Origin: Microbacterium protaetiae
GTDB lineage: Bacteria; Actinomycetota; Actinomycetes; Actinomycetales; Microbacteriaceae
DNA: 64,000 nt
Assembly (NCBI RefSeq): GCF_004135285.1
Contig: NZ_CP035494.1
Coordinates: 3,596,001-3,660,000, forward strand
Reading direction: 5' to 3'
The first letter of the stretch is position 1; the number at the start of each line of letters is the position of its first letter. Below are positions 1 through 8,843 of the stretch, piece after piece. The notes beneath the pieces were generated by a model. It made no database searches, was not told where the DNA came from, and worked only from the letters and a program-made list of their open reading frames with translations. Both the position numbers and the translations under genes were made by a program.

Positions 1-198
1 GTCCTGCAGATTGCTGCCGGCACCGATCGTGATCGCGTCGCCATCGGCCCGCAGCACCGCGTTGTACCAGACGCTGACCCCCTCATGCAGGCGCACCGCA
101 CCGATCACGCGAGCGCCCGATGCGACGAACGCGCGCTCGTCGATCTCGGGGGCGGTGCCGTTCACGGACAGGATGCTGGCTTCAGCGGCGATCGTCAT
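1..198 (-). CDS. Gamma-class carbonic anhydrase-like hexapeptide-repeat protein (N-terminal part, cut by the window edge)
   Basis: Only the first 66 codons are present; the gene runs off the left edge. The visible protein has the run VWYNAVLRADGD followed by ITIGAGSNLQD, which is the hallmark of the left-handed beta-helix carbonic-anhydrase/YrdA family (trimeric, metal bound between subunits). Enzyme activity cannot be judged because the three metal-binding histidines would lie beyond the edge. The ATG at 196-198 is preceded by a TAGAGT box (205-210, read on the minus strand) 6 nt away and no Shine-Dalgarno, so the mRNA is probably leaderless. It is divergent from dps. Confidence 0.8.
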   Translation of the reverse strand, partial: MTIAAEASILSVNGTAPEIDERAFVASGARVIGAVRLHEGVSVWYNAVLRADGDAITIGAGSNLQD

Positions 199-269
199 GA
201 TCCGACTCTACGACCCGTCGACAAACGCCAGGTAAGCCCAGCCTTTGCTTGCTTGCGGAATGCGCCGAG

Positions 270-289
270 CTGGGTAGCGTTGTACCCAG
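270..289. promoter_or_regulatory. Inverted repeat in the dps promoter (candidate operator)
   Basis: A perfect 7-bp inverted repeat, CTGGGTA (270-276) and TACCCAG (283-289), is separated by 6 nt. It overlaps a TAGCGT box at 275-280 that could be the dps -10 element. A repressor bound here would block the promoter. No regulator gene lies next to it in the window, so the protein that reads the site is unknown. Confidence 0.45.
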
Positions 290-322
290 ATGAGGTAGCC
301 ATACCAAAACGGAGGCCATGAC

Positions 323-808
323 ATGCCCACTACGAAGACCACTCCCGTCGCAGCCGTCGATCCCACTGTCGCCGCCGGTTCCGCACAGTTCCTGACCCCG
401 GTCGTTCACGGCCTGCAGGCACTCGCAGTGAACGGCAAGCAGGCGCACTGGAACGTGCGCGGCACGAACTTCATCTCGATCCACGAGCTGCTCGACACCG
501 TCGTGGCGCACGCGCAGGGATGGGCCGACGACGCCGCAGAGCGGGTCGTCGCGCTGGGACTGCCGATCGACGCTCGTTTGAACACCGTCGCCGAGAAGGT
601 CGACGCCACAGGAGTGGACGCCGGCTTCTCGCAGTGGCAAGACACCGTCCGCGCCGTGATCGCCGACATCGACCGGGTGGGTGCCGACGTGCAGGCCGCC
701 ATCGACGGCCTCGACGAGATCGACCTCACCAGCCAGGACATCGCGATCGCCATCAAGGAGGGGCTCGACAAGGACCGCTGGTTCCTTGTCGCCCACCTCG
801 CCGAGTGA
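323..808 (+). CDS. dps: Dps-family ferroxidase / DNA-binding protein from starved cells
   Basis: 161 aa, normal for Dps. The intersubunit ferroxidase residues appear with the spacing of the E. coli protein: H42, H54, D58, D69 and E73, with W43 next to the first histidine. Dps dodecamers oxidise Fe2+ with peroxide, store the ferric core and protect DNA under oxidative stress or starvation. The N-terminal 15-20 residues hold a lysine pair that could contribute to DNA contact (inference). The start is ATG 323, because GGAGG at 311-315 sits 7 nt upstream; the out-of-frame ATG at 318 is ignored. The gene is monocistronic, with a candidate operator at 270-289 and a hairpin terminator at 827-855. 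Confidence 0.95.
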   Translation: MPTTKTTPVAAVDPTVAAGSAQFLTPVVHGLQALAVNGKQAHWNVRGTNFISIHELLDTVVAHAQGWADDAAERVVALGLPIDARLNTVAEKVDATGVDAGFSQWQDTVRAVIADIDRVGADVQAAIDGLDEIDLTSQDIAIAIKEGLDKDRWFLVAHLAE

Positions 809-826
809 TCGGCACGCAACGATGAC

Positions 827-855
827 GAAGCCCCCGGAGATTCTCCGGGGGCTTC
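827..855. terminator. Hairpin terminator between convergent dps and nei
   Basis: A 14-bp perfect inverted repeat, GAAGCCCCCGGAGA and its complement TCTCCGGGGGCTTC, has one central base at 841. It starts 18 nt after the dps stop and ends 5 nt before the nei stop, so it can serve both convergent genes. No T-tract follows on either strand, as is common in high-GC actinobacteria. Confidence 0.75.
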
Positions 856-860
856 GTGCA

Positions 861-1862
861 TCACGCCTGGCAGCGCGGACACCAGTACAGCTTGCGCGCG
901 GCGGCTTCTTCCATCACTATCGCCGTGCCGCACACGCGGCACGGCAGCCCCGTGCGGTGGTACACCCAATGCCGGTCATCACGGCTGGCCAACGCCTTGC
1001 GATACTCCTCGGGGCCCAGGCCGTCCATCGTCATCATCTGACCGGTCTCCACCCCGACCCGCAGCAGTCCGGCCCAATCACGCCACAGCCCCCGAACGAC
1101 CTCTTCGGGCACGTCCTTTCCCGGGGTGTGCGGGTTCAGCCGTGCGCGGAACAGCAGCTCGGCACGATAGACGTTGCCGATGCCGCTGACCACCGACTGA
1201 TCCATCAGCAGCAGCCCGATCGGCGTGCGCTTGCGCCGCACCGCCGCAGTGAAGCGCTCCTCACCTTCGGCGGGGTCGCCCACGAGCGGGTCGGGCCCCA
1301 GCTTCGCAAGCGTGCCCAGCATCTCGTCTGGGGTCTGTACCTCGCACGCCGTCGGGCCGCGCAGGTCGGCGCACGTGATCTCGGTGAGCAGCCGCAAGCG
1401 CACCTGGCCCACCACCGGCGGCGGCCACTCCGGGCCCTCATCGGCAAGTCCCCGGGTCTGCTCCGACATGCGCACATGCACACGGGAGCGCCTCGGCGCA
1501 CCGATCGACGTCAGCGAATTCTCGCCCGCGGCATCCCACACCGGTTCGTCGTCAAGCACGGTCCCGCGCTGGTTCGTCTGGCCCATGCGACCGTTGGCCG
1601 AGGCGATCGTCGGATCGGTGAAGATCTCACCGGCGAAATCCCACGCGCCGTACAGGCCCAGGTGCACCCGCAGCCACAGCTCGCCGTCGAACTCGACGAA
1701 CATCTGCTTGCCGACCGCCTGCGCCGTCAACGCCTCGCGCCCGTTCAGCAGTGCCGCACCCTCGGCGAAACGGCCTTGGGGGCTGGATGCCGCCACCGGG
1801 CGGCCCACGAAGTTGCGAGCGAACTGACGGGCGATCCGATGGACGGAGTGTCCCTCGGGCAT
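861..1862 (-). CDS. nei: Fpg/Nei-family DNA glycosylase (endonuclease VIII-like)
   Basis: 333 aa bifunctional base-excision-repair glycosylase/AP lyase acting on oxidised bases. The mature N-terminal proline (P2) is the Schiff-base nucleophile and E3 the partner acid, in the start MPEGHSVHR. The C-terminus carries the CxxC...CxxC zinc finger (CRVC ... CPRC in the last 30 residues) used for DNA binding. It is longer than E. coli Nei (263 aa) and resembles the actinobacterial Nei2 group. The ATG overlaps the rpiB stop by one base (TGATG), so translation is probably coupled to rpiB. It could also be called Fpg-like, but the MPEGHSVHR start favours Nei. Confidence 0.9.
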   Translation of the reverse strand: MPEGHSVHRIARQFARNFVGRPVAASSPQGRFAEGAALLNGREALTAQAVGKQMFVEFDGELWLRVHLGLYGAWDFAGEIFTDPTIASANGRMGQTNQRGTVLDDEPVWDAAGENSLTSIGAPRRSRVHVRMSEQTRGLADEGPEWPPPVVGQVRLRLLTEITCADLRGPTACEVQTPDEMLGTLAKLGPDPLVGDPAEGEERFTAAVRRKRTPIGLLLMDQSVVSGIGNVYRAELLFRARLNPHTPGKDVPEEVVRGLWRDWAGLLRVGVETGQMMTMDGLGPEEYRKALASRDDRHWVYHRTGLPCRVCGTAIVMEEAAARKLYWCPRCQA

Positions 1863-2353
1863 CAGCGAGCGGCGCGCGGGTCGGGCGCGAGGGTGCCGTC
1901 TTCCTCAAAGGCCCGCACCTGCGCGATGCGGCGCGCGTGCCGCTCTTCGCCCGAGAAGGGCGTGGCGATGAAGCGGTCGATGAAGGAGGCAGCCTCTTCG
2001 AAGGTGTGCTGACGCGCACCGATGGCGATCACGTTGGCGTCGTTGTGCTCACGGGCGAGCTCGGCGGTGGCCATGTTCCACACGAGTGCGGCACGGATGC
2101 CCTCGACCTTGTTCGCCGAGATCTGCTCTCCATTGCCGGAGCCGCCGAAGACCACACCCAGTGCCTCGACCCCCGCTTCCTGGTCGCGCACCACGGCCTG
2201 TGCAGCCCGGATGCAGAAAGCCGGATAGTCATCGAGCGCGTCATATTCGAGCGGCCCGTGATCGACGACCTCGTGGCCCTGGTCGCCCAGGTGATGCTGC
2301 AGACGGGTGGAGAATTCGAGGCCGGCGTGATCGGTCGCGATGTGGATGCGCAT
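1862..2353 (-). CDS. rpiB: RpiB/LacAB-type sugar-phosphate isomerase (ribose-5-phosphate isomerase B)
   Basis: 163 aa. The start MRIHIATDHAG and the later run GVVFGGSGNGEQISANK are the RpiB signature. In actinobacterial RpiB a glutamate serves as the base where the E. coli-type enzyme uses cysteine, and GSGNGEQ fits the actinobacterial form. The enzyme interconverts ribose-5-phosphate and ribulose-5-phosphate in the pentose phosphate pathway. The reading frame stays open to 2548, but the family start is the ATG at 2351-2353; the upstream stretch translates to Arg-rich nonsense. A TAGGAT box (2361-2366, minus strand) lies 7 nt upstream, so the transcript is probably leaderless. First gene of the rpiB-nei operon. 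Confidence 0.93.
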   Translation of the reverse strand: MRIHIATDHAGLEFSTRLQHHLGDQGHEVVDHGPLEYDALDDYPAFCIRAAQAVVRDQEAGVEALGVVFGGSGNGEQISANKVEGIRAALVWNMATAELAREHNDANVIAIGARQHTFEEAASFIDRFIATPFSGEERHARRIAQVRAFEEDGTLAPDPRAAR

Positions 2354-2415
2354 GTTTCCAATCCTAGAGAGGATGCCGCCGCCCACGGCTCTTCGTCCCG
2401 GCGGCACCGCTGACG

Positions 2416-2421
2416 TAGGCT
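2416..2421 (+). promoter_or_regulatory. Probable pepN -10 element
   Basis: TAGGCT matches the TANNNT box found in front of many genes here. It would start transcription near 2428 and give a leader of about 60 nt carrying the GGGAG ribosome-binding site at 2479-2483. Confidence 0.4.
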
Positions 2422-2489
2422 GGGTGGGTTGCCGTCGCCGCCAGCAGCGACGTCGGTCCCCCCATCGCCCACAACACGGGAGCATCGCA

Positions 2490-5039
2490 GTGCCTGGAGA
2501 GAACCTCACCCGCATCGAGGCGCAGGAGCGCCGTGCCGTCGTCGACACTCAGGAGTACGACGTCGTCCTCGACCTGAACCGCGGCCCCGAGGTGTTCCGC
2601 TCGACGACCACGGTGCGTTTCACAGCGACCGAGGGCGCCTCGACGTTCATCGATCTGATCGCCCGCGAGGTGCACACCGTCACACTCAACGGCCGATCCC
2701 TCGACCCCGCCCGCGTCTACGCCGACTCCCGCATCGCACTCGATGGGCTGGCAACGCACAACGAGCTGGTCGTCGACGCCGACTGCCTGTACACGAACAC
2801 CGGTGAGGGACTGCACCGCTTCGTCGACCCCGTCGACGGCGAGGTCTACCTGTACTCCCAGTTCGAGGTACCCGACTCCCGCCGCATGTACACGGTGTTC
2901 GAACAGCCCGATCTGAAGGCCGGCTTCCAGTTCACGATCACCGCTCCGGCTGCGTGGAAGGTCGTCTCCAACTCCCCCACACCGCAGCCGGTCCCGGCCG
3001 GCGAGGGCGTCGCGACCTGGACGTTCGAGCGCACGCCGCGCATCTCGTCATACATCACGGCGCTGATCGCCGGGCCTTACGAGTCGACGTTCTCGGAACT
3101 GACCAGTGCATCGGGCCGCGTCATCCCCCTCGGCGTGTACGCCCGCAAGAGCCTGTGGCAGGACATGGACGCCGACTACATCTTCGACAAGACCCGCGAG
3201 GGCTTCGCGTACTACGAGTCGAAGTTCGGCGTGCCGTACCCGTTCGCCAAATACGATCAGCTGTTCGTTCCCGAGTTCAATGCGGGCGCCATGGAGAACG
3301 CCGGGGCCGTCACCTTCACCGAGACTTATGTGTTCCGCAGCAAGGTGACCGACGCGGTCAAGGAGCGCCGTGTCGTGACGATTCTGCACGAACTCGCACA
3401 CATGTGGTTCGGCGACCTCGTCACGATGAAGTGGTGGAACGACCTGTGGCTCAATGAGTCGTTCGCCGAGTGGGCCTCGACGATCGCCACCGCCGAGGCC
3501 ACCGAGTGGACCCAGGCATGGACCACGTTCAACGCCATGGAGAAGAGCTGGGCGTACCGGCAAGACCAGCTGCCGTCGACGCATCCCGTCGTCGCCACGA
3601 TCAACGACCTCGAAGACGTGCAGGTCAACTTCGACGGCATCACCTACGCCAAGGGCGGCTCGGTGCTCAAGCAGCTGACCGCCTGGGTCGGCATCGACGC
3701 GTTCTTCTCGGGCGTATCGGCGTACTTCGCCAAGCACAGCTGGGGCAACACCGAGCTGGCCGACCTGCTCGCCGAACTCGAGGTGACCAGCGGCCGCGAC
3801 CTGTCGGCCTGGTCGAAGAAGTGGCTCGAGACCGCCGGCGTCAACACGCTGTCGCCTCTCATCGAGGATGACGCTGACGGCGTGATCACCCGGTTCGCCG
3901 TCGTGCAGACCGCCCCGGCCGACTACCCGACGATCCGCCCGCACCGCCTGGGCATCGGCTTCTACAACCTCGACGGCGACGCGCTCGTGCGTGTACACCA
4001 CATCGAGCTCGACGTGGACGGCGACCGCACCGACGTTCCCGACCTCAAGGGCCTGAAGCGTCCCGATCTGGTGTTGCTCAACGATGACGACCTCGCCTAC
4101 GCGAAGATCCGCCTCGACGACAGGTCGCTGGCCACCGCCGTCGCCCACCTCGACAAGATCAGCGATCCGCTCGCGCGCTCACTGGTGTGGGGTGCCGCGT
4201 GGGACCAGACGCGTGACGCCGAGGCATCCCCCAGCGACTATGTCGACCTGGTGCTGGGCAACATCGGCGCCGAGACCGAGTCGACGACGATCCGCACCAC
4301 GCTGGGGCAGCTGCTGCTGGCCGCCAACGCCTACGTGGCCCCGGCGCACCGCGACGCGACCCGGGTGCGTGTCGCCGATGGACTGTGGGACCTGGCCCGG
4401 TCCGCCGCGCCCGGCAGTGACAGTCAGCTGCAGCTGACCACGTCGTTCGCTGCTGCTGCGGCCAACGATGCGCAATGGGAGCAGGTGCGCAGCATCCGTG
4501 ACGGCAAGACCGCGCTCGAAGGCTTGACGATCGACACCGACCTCTCGTGGCAGCTGCTGATCTCGCTGGCCGCCGGCGGCAAGGTCGGCGCCGCCGACAT
4601 CGACGCCGCGCTGGCAGCCGACAACACCGCCAAGGGCTCGGAACTGGCCGCCCAGGCTCGCGCCGCACTGCCGACGCCGGCCGACAAACAGGCGGCATGG
4701 GACAGCCTGGTCGCCAGCGACGACCTGCCCAACACGGTGGTGCGCTCGGCCGCCCTCGGCTTCGTGAACCCCGCCGGCGCGTCGTTGCTCGAACCGTTCG
4801 TCGCGCAGTACTTCGACATGCTGCTGCCGGTGTGGAACTCGCGCACCTACCAGATCGCCAGTTATCTCATCACCGGACTGTACCCGGCGCCGCTGGCCGA
4901 CATCGCGCTGCGCGACGCCACGCGTGCGTGGTTGAGCGAGAACGCCGAGGCGCCCGCGGCGCTGCGCCGGATCGTCGCCGAGAACCTCGCCGGCGTCGAG
5001 CGCGCACTGTCGGTGCAGGCGCGCGACGCGCAGGACTGA
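2490..5039 (+). CDS. pepN: Aminopeptidase N (M1 family zinc metallopeptidase)
   Basis: 849 aa cytosolic M1 aminopeptidase that trims N-terminal residues from peptides. The exopeptidase motif GAMEN is at residues 266-270, the zinc site HELAH at 300-304 and the third ligand E323 in the run WLNESFAEW. The C-terminal half is the alpha-helical ERAP1-like domain. The frame is open upstream to 2340, but that extension is Arg/Pro-rich and non-homologous. GTG 2490 gives the typical actinobacterial start (VPGENLTRIEAQER) with GGGAG 7 nt upstream. The length is normal for actinobacterial PepN. Confidence 0.95.
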   Translation: MPGENLTRIEAQERRAVVDTQEYDVVLDLNRGPEVFRSTTTVRFTATEGASTFIDLIAREVHTVTLNGRSLDPARVYADSRIALDGLATHNELVVDADCLYTNTGEGLHRFVDPVDGEVYLYSQFEVPDSRRMYTVFEQPDLKAGFQFTITAPAAWKVVSNSPTPQPVPAGEGVATWTFERTPRISSYITALIAGPYESTFSELTSASGRVIPLGVYARKSLWQDMDADYIFDKTREGFAYYESKFGVPYPFAKYDQLFVPEFNAGAMENAGAVTFTETYVFRSKVTDAVKERRVVTILHELAHMWFGDLVTMKWWNDLWLNESFAEWASTIATAEATEWTQAWTTFNAMEKSWAYRQDQLPSTHPVVATINDLEDVQVNFDGITYAKGGSVLKQLTAWVGIDAFFSGVSAYFAKHSWGNTELADLLAELEVTSGRDLSAWSKKWLETAGVNTLSPLIEDDADGVITRFAVVQTAPADYPTIRPHRLGIGFYNLDGDALVRVHHIELDVDGDRTDVPDLKGLKRPDLVLLNDDDLAYAKIRLDDRSLATAVAHLDKISDPLARSLVWGAAWDQTRDAEASPSDYVDLVLGNIGAETESTTIRTTLGQLLLAANAYVAPAHRDATRVRVADGLWDLARSAAPGSDSQLQLTTSFAAAAANDAQWEQVRSIRDGKTALEGLTIDTDLSWQLLISLAAGGKVGAADIDAALAADNTAKGSELAAQARAALPTPADKQAAWDSLVASDDLPNTVVRSAALGFVNPAGASLLEPFVAQYFDMLLPVWNSRTYQIASYLITGLYPAPLADIALRDATRAWLSENAEAPAALRRIVAENLAGVERALSVQARDAQD

Positions 5040-5057
5040 CACCGCGGTCATCGCTTT

Positions 5058-5094
5058 CGTCCCGTGGTACCGCCCCGATCGGTACCACGGGACG
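5058..5094. terminator. Perfect 15-bp palindrome after pepN (terminator or operator)
   Basis: Arms CGTCCCGTGGTACCG (5058-5072) and CGGTACCACGGGACG (5080-5094) flank a 7-nt loop. It starts 18 nt after the pepN stop and ends 24 nt before the -10 box of the ABC operon. The position suits a pepN terminator. However, the perfect symmetry and closeness to the next promoter (its -35 would fall around 5095-5102) leave room for a regulatory role. Confidence 0.6.
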
Positions 5095-5130
5095 ATGTGC
5101 ACATCAGCGCCGGACCGATAGCGTCGAGGC

Positions 5131-6042
5131 ATGATCACAGCAGAAGGTCTCACGAAAAGATTCGGGGACAAAACCGCGGTCGACGACGTGTCGTTCACCG
5201 TGCAGTCCGGCAAGGTCACCGGGTTTCTCGGCCCGAACGGCGCCGGCAAGTCCACGACGATGCGCATGATCGTCGGACTCGACCGGCCGACCGCCGGCAG
5301 TGTGACCGTCAACGGATCGCACTACGCCTCGATGCGCGCGCCCCTGCGCGAGGTGGGCGTGCTCCTGGATGCCAAGGCGGTGCACACCGGTCGCACCGCA
5401 CGTAATCACCTGCGCGCTATGGCCGCCACGCACGGCATCGACTCCCACCGCGTCGACGAGGTCATCGAGCTCACCGGGATCGGCTCTGTCGCCCGCAAGC
5501 GCGCCGGCAAGTTCTCACTGGGAATGGGGCAGCGCCTGGGCATCGCCGCCGCGCTGTTGGGCGATCCTCAGACGCTGATCCTCGACGAGCCGGTGAACGG
5601 TCTCGACCCCGAGGGCGTGCGCTGGGTGCGTCAGTTCGTGCGGCACGTCGCCGGCGAGGGACGAACGGTGCTGCTCTCCAGCCACCTGATGAGTGAAATG
5701 GCCCAGACCGCCGACCACGTCATCGTTCTGGGCCGCGGCAAGGTGCTCGCCGACGCGCCGCTCGATGAGATCGTCAGGTCGTGGACCACATCCACGGCGC
5801 GGGTGCGAAGCCCTCGCCTGGCCGAACTCGTCACTCTGCTGTCGGCTCCGCAGGTGACGATCACCTCGACGGGACCGGGAACCGCCGACATCACCGGCGT
5901 GACCCCCGATCGAATCGGCGATCTGGCCGCGGCCCACGGCATCGCCCTGCACGAACTGACGCCGACGACCGGTTCGCTCGAGGACGCCTATCTCGCCCTG
6001 ACCGAGCAGTCCGTGGAGTACGCGACGAAGGAGATAGCATGA
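5131..6042 (+). CDS. ABC transporter ATP-binding protein (DrrA/BcrA-like exporter)
   Basis: 303 aa cytosolic ATPase subunit. Walker A is GPNGAGKST (34-42), the signature region is FSLGMGQRL and Walker B is LILDEPVNGLDP. The signature deviates from LSGGQ, as is usual in the multidrug/bacitracin-exporter group. About 80 C-terminal residues follow the nucleotide-binding domain, as in DrrA-type proteins. It overlaps the permease gene by 4 bp (ATGA), and a two-component system follows directly, suggesting a drug- or envelope-stress-responsive exporter. A TAGCGT box at 5119-5124 lies 6 nt before the ATG, so the operon mRNA is probably leaderless. The substrate is unknown. Confidence 0.9.
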   Translation: MITAEGLTKRFGDKTAVDDVSFTVQSGKVTGFLGPNGAGKSTTMRMIVGLDRPTAGSVTVNGSHYASMRAPLREVGVLLDAKAVHTGRTARNHLRAMAATHGIDSHRVDEVIELTGIGSVARKRAGKFSLGMGQRLGIAAALLGDPQTLILDEPVNGLDPEGVRWVRQFVRHVAGEGRTVLLSSHLMSEMAQTADHVIVLGRGKVLADAPLDEIVRSWTTSTARVRSPRLAELVTLLSAPQVTITSTGPGTADITGVTPDRIGDLAAAHGIALHELTPTTGSLEDAYLALTEQSVEYATKEIA

Positions 6043-6878
6043 CCACCGTCACCGCCCCCGCCCCCGCACGTGCGCGCATCAACGACGGCGTACACCTCAC
6101 GTTCGGCCGGGTCCTGCGCAGCGAGGCGATAAAGCTGCTGACGCTGCGCTCGACCTGGTGGTCGATCATCGTCGTGGCCATACTGTCTCTGGGGCTGGCG
6201 GCCATCGTGGCCGCGTCGATGAACTCATTCATGGACCCGTCGGCCAGGACCGCCGACGACCTGGCACGTTCGGTCGCCTCGGCAGTACTGGCGCCGATCC
6301 AGTTCACGATGCTCCTGGCCGGCGCCCTCGGGGCCATCGCCGTGACCGGCGAGTACTCGACCGGCATGATCCACTCGACCCTGGCGGCCGAGCCGCGACG
6401 CGGCGTGGTGCTGGCGGCCAAGGCGATCGTCGTCGCCGTGCTGCTGGCCGTTCTGAGCCTGGTCGTGTTCGCCCTGTCGACGATCCCTGTCGCCGCGATC
6501 TTGGACACGACTCCGTTCTCGGCAGCCGACCCGGGCATGGTGGTGCTGCCGATCCTCTACGGCAGTCTGGCCATGGCGGTGTTCGCGATCATCGGACTCT
6601 CGTTCGGCTTCATCCTGCGCAGCGGGCCAGGCGCCATCGCCGCAACCGTCGGGCTGCTGTTCGTGCTGCCGATCATCGGCTCCATCTTCCCGTCCGAGGG
6701 CGCCTGGAGCTGGCTGCACGACGCCGCGCAGTATCTTCCGATGTTCGCCGCGCAAGTGGTGACCAGTCCGCCGGCCGAGATCGGCATGAGCATCCCCATC
6801 GCGCTGTTGACACTGGGCTGCTGGGTCGTTGCGGGGCTGTTGAGCGGGTGGGCGGTGCTGCGCTCGCGTGACGCGTGA
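6039..6878 (+). CDS. ABC-2 type transporter permease
   Basis: 279 aa membrane subunit partnering the preceding ATPase. After a cytoplasmic stretch of about 45 residues there are about six hydrophobic segments: the run from WWSIIVVAILSLGL, a pair around residues 85-150, two around 165-215 and one at the C-terminus. The phrase GEYSTGMIHSTL sits in the conserved EYxxG position of ABC-2 permeases. It starts inside the ATPase stop codon (ATGA) and its own end overlaps the histidine kinase start, so all four genes 5131-8798 form one transcript. Confidence 0.87.
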   Translation: MTTVTAPAPARARINDGVHLTFGRVLRSEAIKLLTLRSTWWSIIVVAILSLGLAAIVAASMNSFMDPSARTADDLARSVASAVLAPIQFTMLLAGALGAIAVTGEYSTGMIHSTLAAEPRRGVVLAAKAIVVAVLLAVLSLVVFALSTIPVAAILDTTPFSAADPGMVVLPILYGSLAMAVFAIIGLSFGFILRSGPGAIAATVGLLFVLPIIGSIFPSEGAWSWLHDAAQYLPMFAAQVVTSPPAEIGMSIPIALLTLGCWVVAGLLSGWAVLRSRDA

Positions 6879-8151
6879 CAAACCACGCCAGATGGCGATG
6901 CCGCCAGTGGGGGATCCCAGCTCTCGCGTCCCCGATGACACGGAGCTGAGATTGCCCCGCCCACCGGGGGTGATCCGGCGGTACTGGGCGCGGCACACAC
7001 TGTTCGCCGACATCCTCATCGCGCTGGCGTGTGTGTTCTTCTCGCTCGGTGCCGCCGGCCTCGGCGCCTCCCGCGCCGGCGCAGCCACCGGTCCCACCTG
7101 GGCCTTCTCGCTCGTCATCCTCGTCCTGGCGCTGGCGGCGTGTACGGCGGTGCTGTTCCGCCGACGTCTGCCGCTTCTGCCGTTCATTCTCGCCACCGCC
7201 TTGCAGGCGACGAGCGTGGCGGTGCCGCACGGCGCCGCGGTGGCGCCCCTCGTGGTGAGCACGTACGCCCTCGCGGTCTACGGTTCGAACCGACTGTGCG
7301 CGCTGGCTGCGACGGCGACCACGGTCTTGGTGTCGCTGCTGAGCATCGGGGTGCTGGGGGCGACGCATCCCGAGATCGCACTGTCTGCGACGGCGAACAC
7401 GTTCTTCAACACTGCCCTCTGCGTCGTCCTCGGCGCGCTGGTGGGAGTGAACGTGGGCAACCGCAAGCGTTACCTCGCCGCGGTGATCGAGCGCTCTCGC
7501 CGACTTCTGGTGGAGCGCGACCAGCAGGCGGAGCTGGCCGCCGCCGCCGAGCGGGAACGCATCGCCCGGGAGATGCACGACATCGTGTCGCACTCGCTCA
7601 CCGTGATCGTCGCGCTTTCCGAGGGGGCCAACGCGACGAATGACCCCGCCCGTGCGCGGGAAGCGATGGCTGCAGCCACCACCACCGCACGCACAGCACT
7701 GGCCGATATGCGTGCAATGCTCGGTATTCTGCGCTCAGAGGACCCCGCCGCGCCCCTCGTTCCCGAGGTCACTCCCGGCGCCCTGGTGGCCGCCGCCCAG
7801 CGTGCCGGGTTCCCCGTCACGCTCACGACCACCGGCGCACCCGTGCGCGAGCCGGCCGCACGCTACGCGGTCGGGCGCATCGTCCAAGAAGGCCTGACCA
7901 ACGCCATGCGCCACGCCCCCGGTGCCCACAGCATCAGCGTTCGCATCGATGCCGGGCTTGAGCGGGTTCGTGTGCAGGTGGACAACGACGGCGCGACCGG
8001 TGCCGCCGACACCGGCGGCTTCGGCATCCGTGGCCTCCACGAACGCGCCCGACACCTCGGCGGTACCGTCGAATCAGGTCCGCACGGCAGAGACGGCTGG
8101 CGGCTGCGAGCCGACCTGCCCCTGAGCGAACACGATGAGGAGAAGCCATGA
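6868..8151 (+). CDS. Sensor histidine kinase (HisKA_3 / NarL-type)
   Basis: 427 aa. The N-terminal half has four or five transmembrane segments (about 45-190) with almost no extracellular domain, as in intramembrane-sensing kinases. The dimerisation/phosphoacceptor box is REMHDIVSHSLTV with H237. The C-terminal HATPase domain has the N-box region GLTNAMRHA and the G-box GGFGIRGLHERA. GTG 6868 overlaps the permease end; ATG 6892 is an alternative start. The kinase probably controls the exporter encoded just upstream through the response regulator it overlaps by 4 bp. Confidence 0.9.
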   Translation: MTRDKPRQMAMPPVGDPSSRVPDDTELRLPRPPGVIRRYWARHTLFADILIALACVFFSLGAAGLGASRAGAATGPTWAFSLVILVLALAACTAVLFRRRLPLLPFILATALQATSVAVPHGAAVAPLVVSTYALAVYGSNRLCALAATATTVLVSLLSIGVLGATHPEIALSATANTFFNTALCVVLGALVGVNVGNRKRYLAAVIERSRRLLVERDQQAELAAAAERERIAREMHDIVSHSLTVIVALSEGANATNDPARAREAMAAATTTARTALADMRAMLGILRSEDPAAPLVPEVTPGALVAAAQRAGFPVTLTTTGAPVREPAARYAVGRIVQEGLTNAMRHAPGAHSISVRIDAGLERVRVQVDNDGATGAADTGGFGIRGLHERARHLGGTVESGPHGRDGWRLRADLPLSEHDEEKP

Positions 8152-8798
8152 CCGAGCGCATCCGGGTGCTGCTGGTCGACGATCAAGAGCTCATCCGCTT
8201 CGGCTACCGTCTGGTGCTCGAGGCTGAGCCCGACATCGAGGTGGTGGGCGAGGCCGCCGACGGTCAGGCCGCCGTCGAGGGTGCCGCGAGGTTGCGCCCG
8301 GACGTGGTGGTCATGGACGTGCGGATGCCGCGGATGGACGGCATCGCGGCCACGGCCCGCATCGTCGACATCGTGCCGAGCGCCCGGGTGCTCGTCGTGA
8401 CCACTTTCGACCTCGACGAGTACACCTTCGGCGCTCTCCAGGCGGGGGCCAGCGGGTTCCTCCTGAAAGACGCGACGCGCGAGCAGCTGACCTCTGCCGT
8501 GCGCAGCGTGCATCGCGGTGACGCGATCCTCGCCCCGCGCGCGACACGGCTGCTCATCGAGGCGTACACCAGCCCGGCTTCCAGCGCGACACCGCAGCCG
8601 CCGGCAGGCCTCACCGACCGGGAGCAGGACGTGTTCGTCGCGATAGGCCGCGGATTGACCAACGCCGAGATCGCCGAGACGCTGTTCCTCAGCGAGTCCA
8701 CCGTGAAGACGCACGTGGGGCGGGTACTGGCCAAACTCGGCGCCCGCGACCGCGTGCACCTGGTCATCCTCGCCCACCGCATGCGGCTCGTGCAGTGA
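8148..8798 (+). CDS. LuxR/NarL-family response regulator
   Basis: 216 aa. The receiver domain has the acidic pair D11/D12, the phosphoacceptor D57 in VVVMDVRMPRMDG, and the conserved K in GFLLKDATREQL. The C-terminal LuxR helix-turn-helix is LTDREQDVF ... NAEIAETLFLSESTVKTHV. It is a transcription factor activated by the kinase it overlaps (ATGA). It most probably acts on the promoter in front of 5131, since no other candidate target lies in the operon. Confidence 0.95.
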   Translation: MTERIRVLLVDDQELIRFGYRLVLEAEPDIEVVGEAADGQAAVEGAARLRPDVVVMDVRMPRMDGIAATARIVDIVPSARVLVVTTFDLDEYTFGALQAGASGFLLKDATREQLTSAVRSVHRGDAILAPRATRLLIEAYTSPASSATPQPPAGLTDREQDVFVAIGRGLTNAEIAETLFLSESTVKTHVGRVLAKLGARDRVHLVILAHRMRLVQ

Positions 8799-8843
8799 TG
8801 CTGCACAGCCAGACCGGGGACGGCGGTCGTTAGGATCATGACG

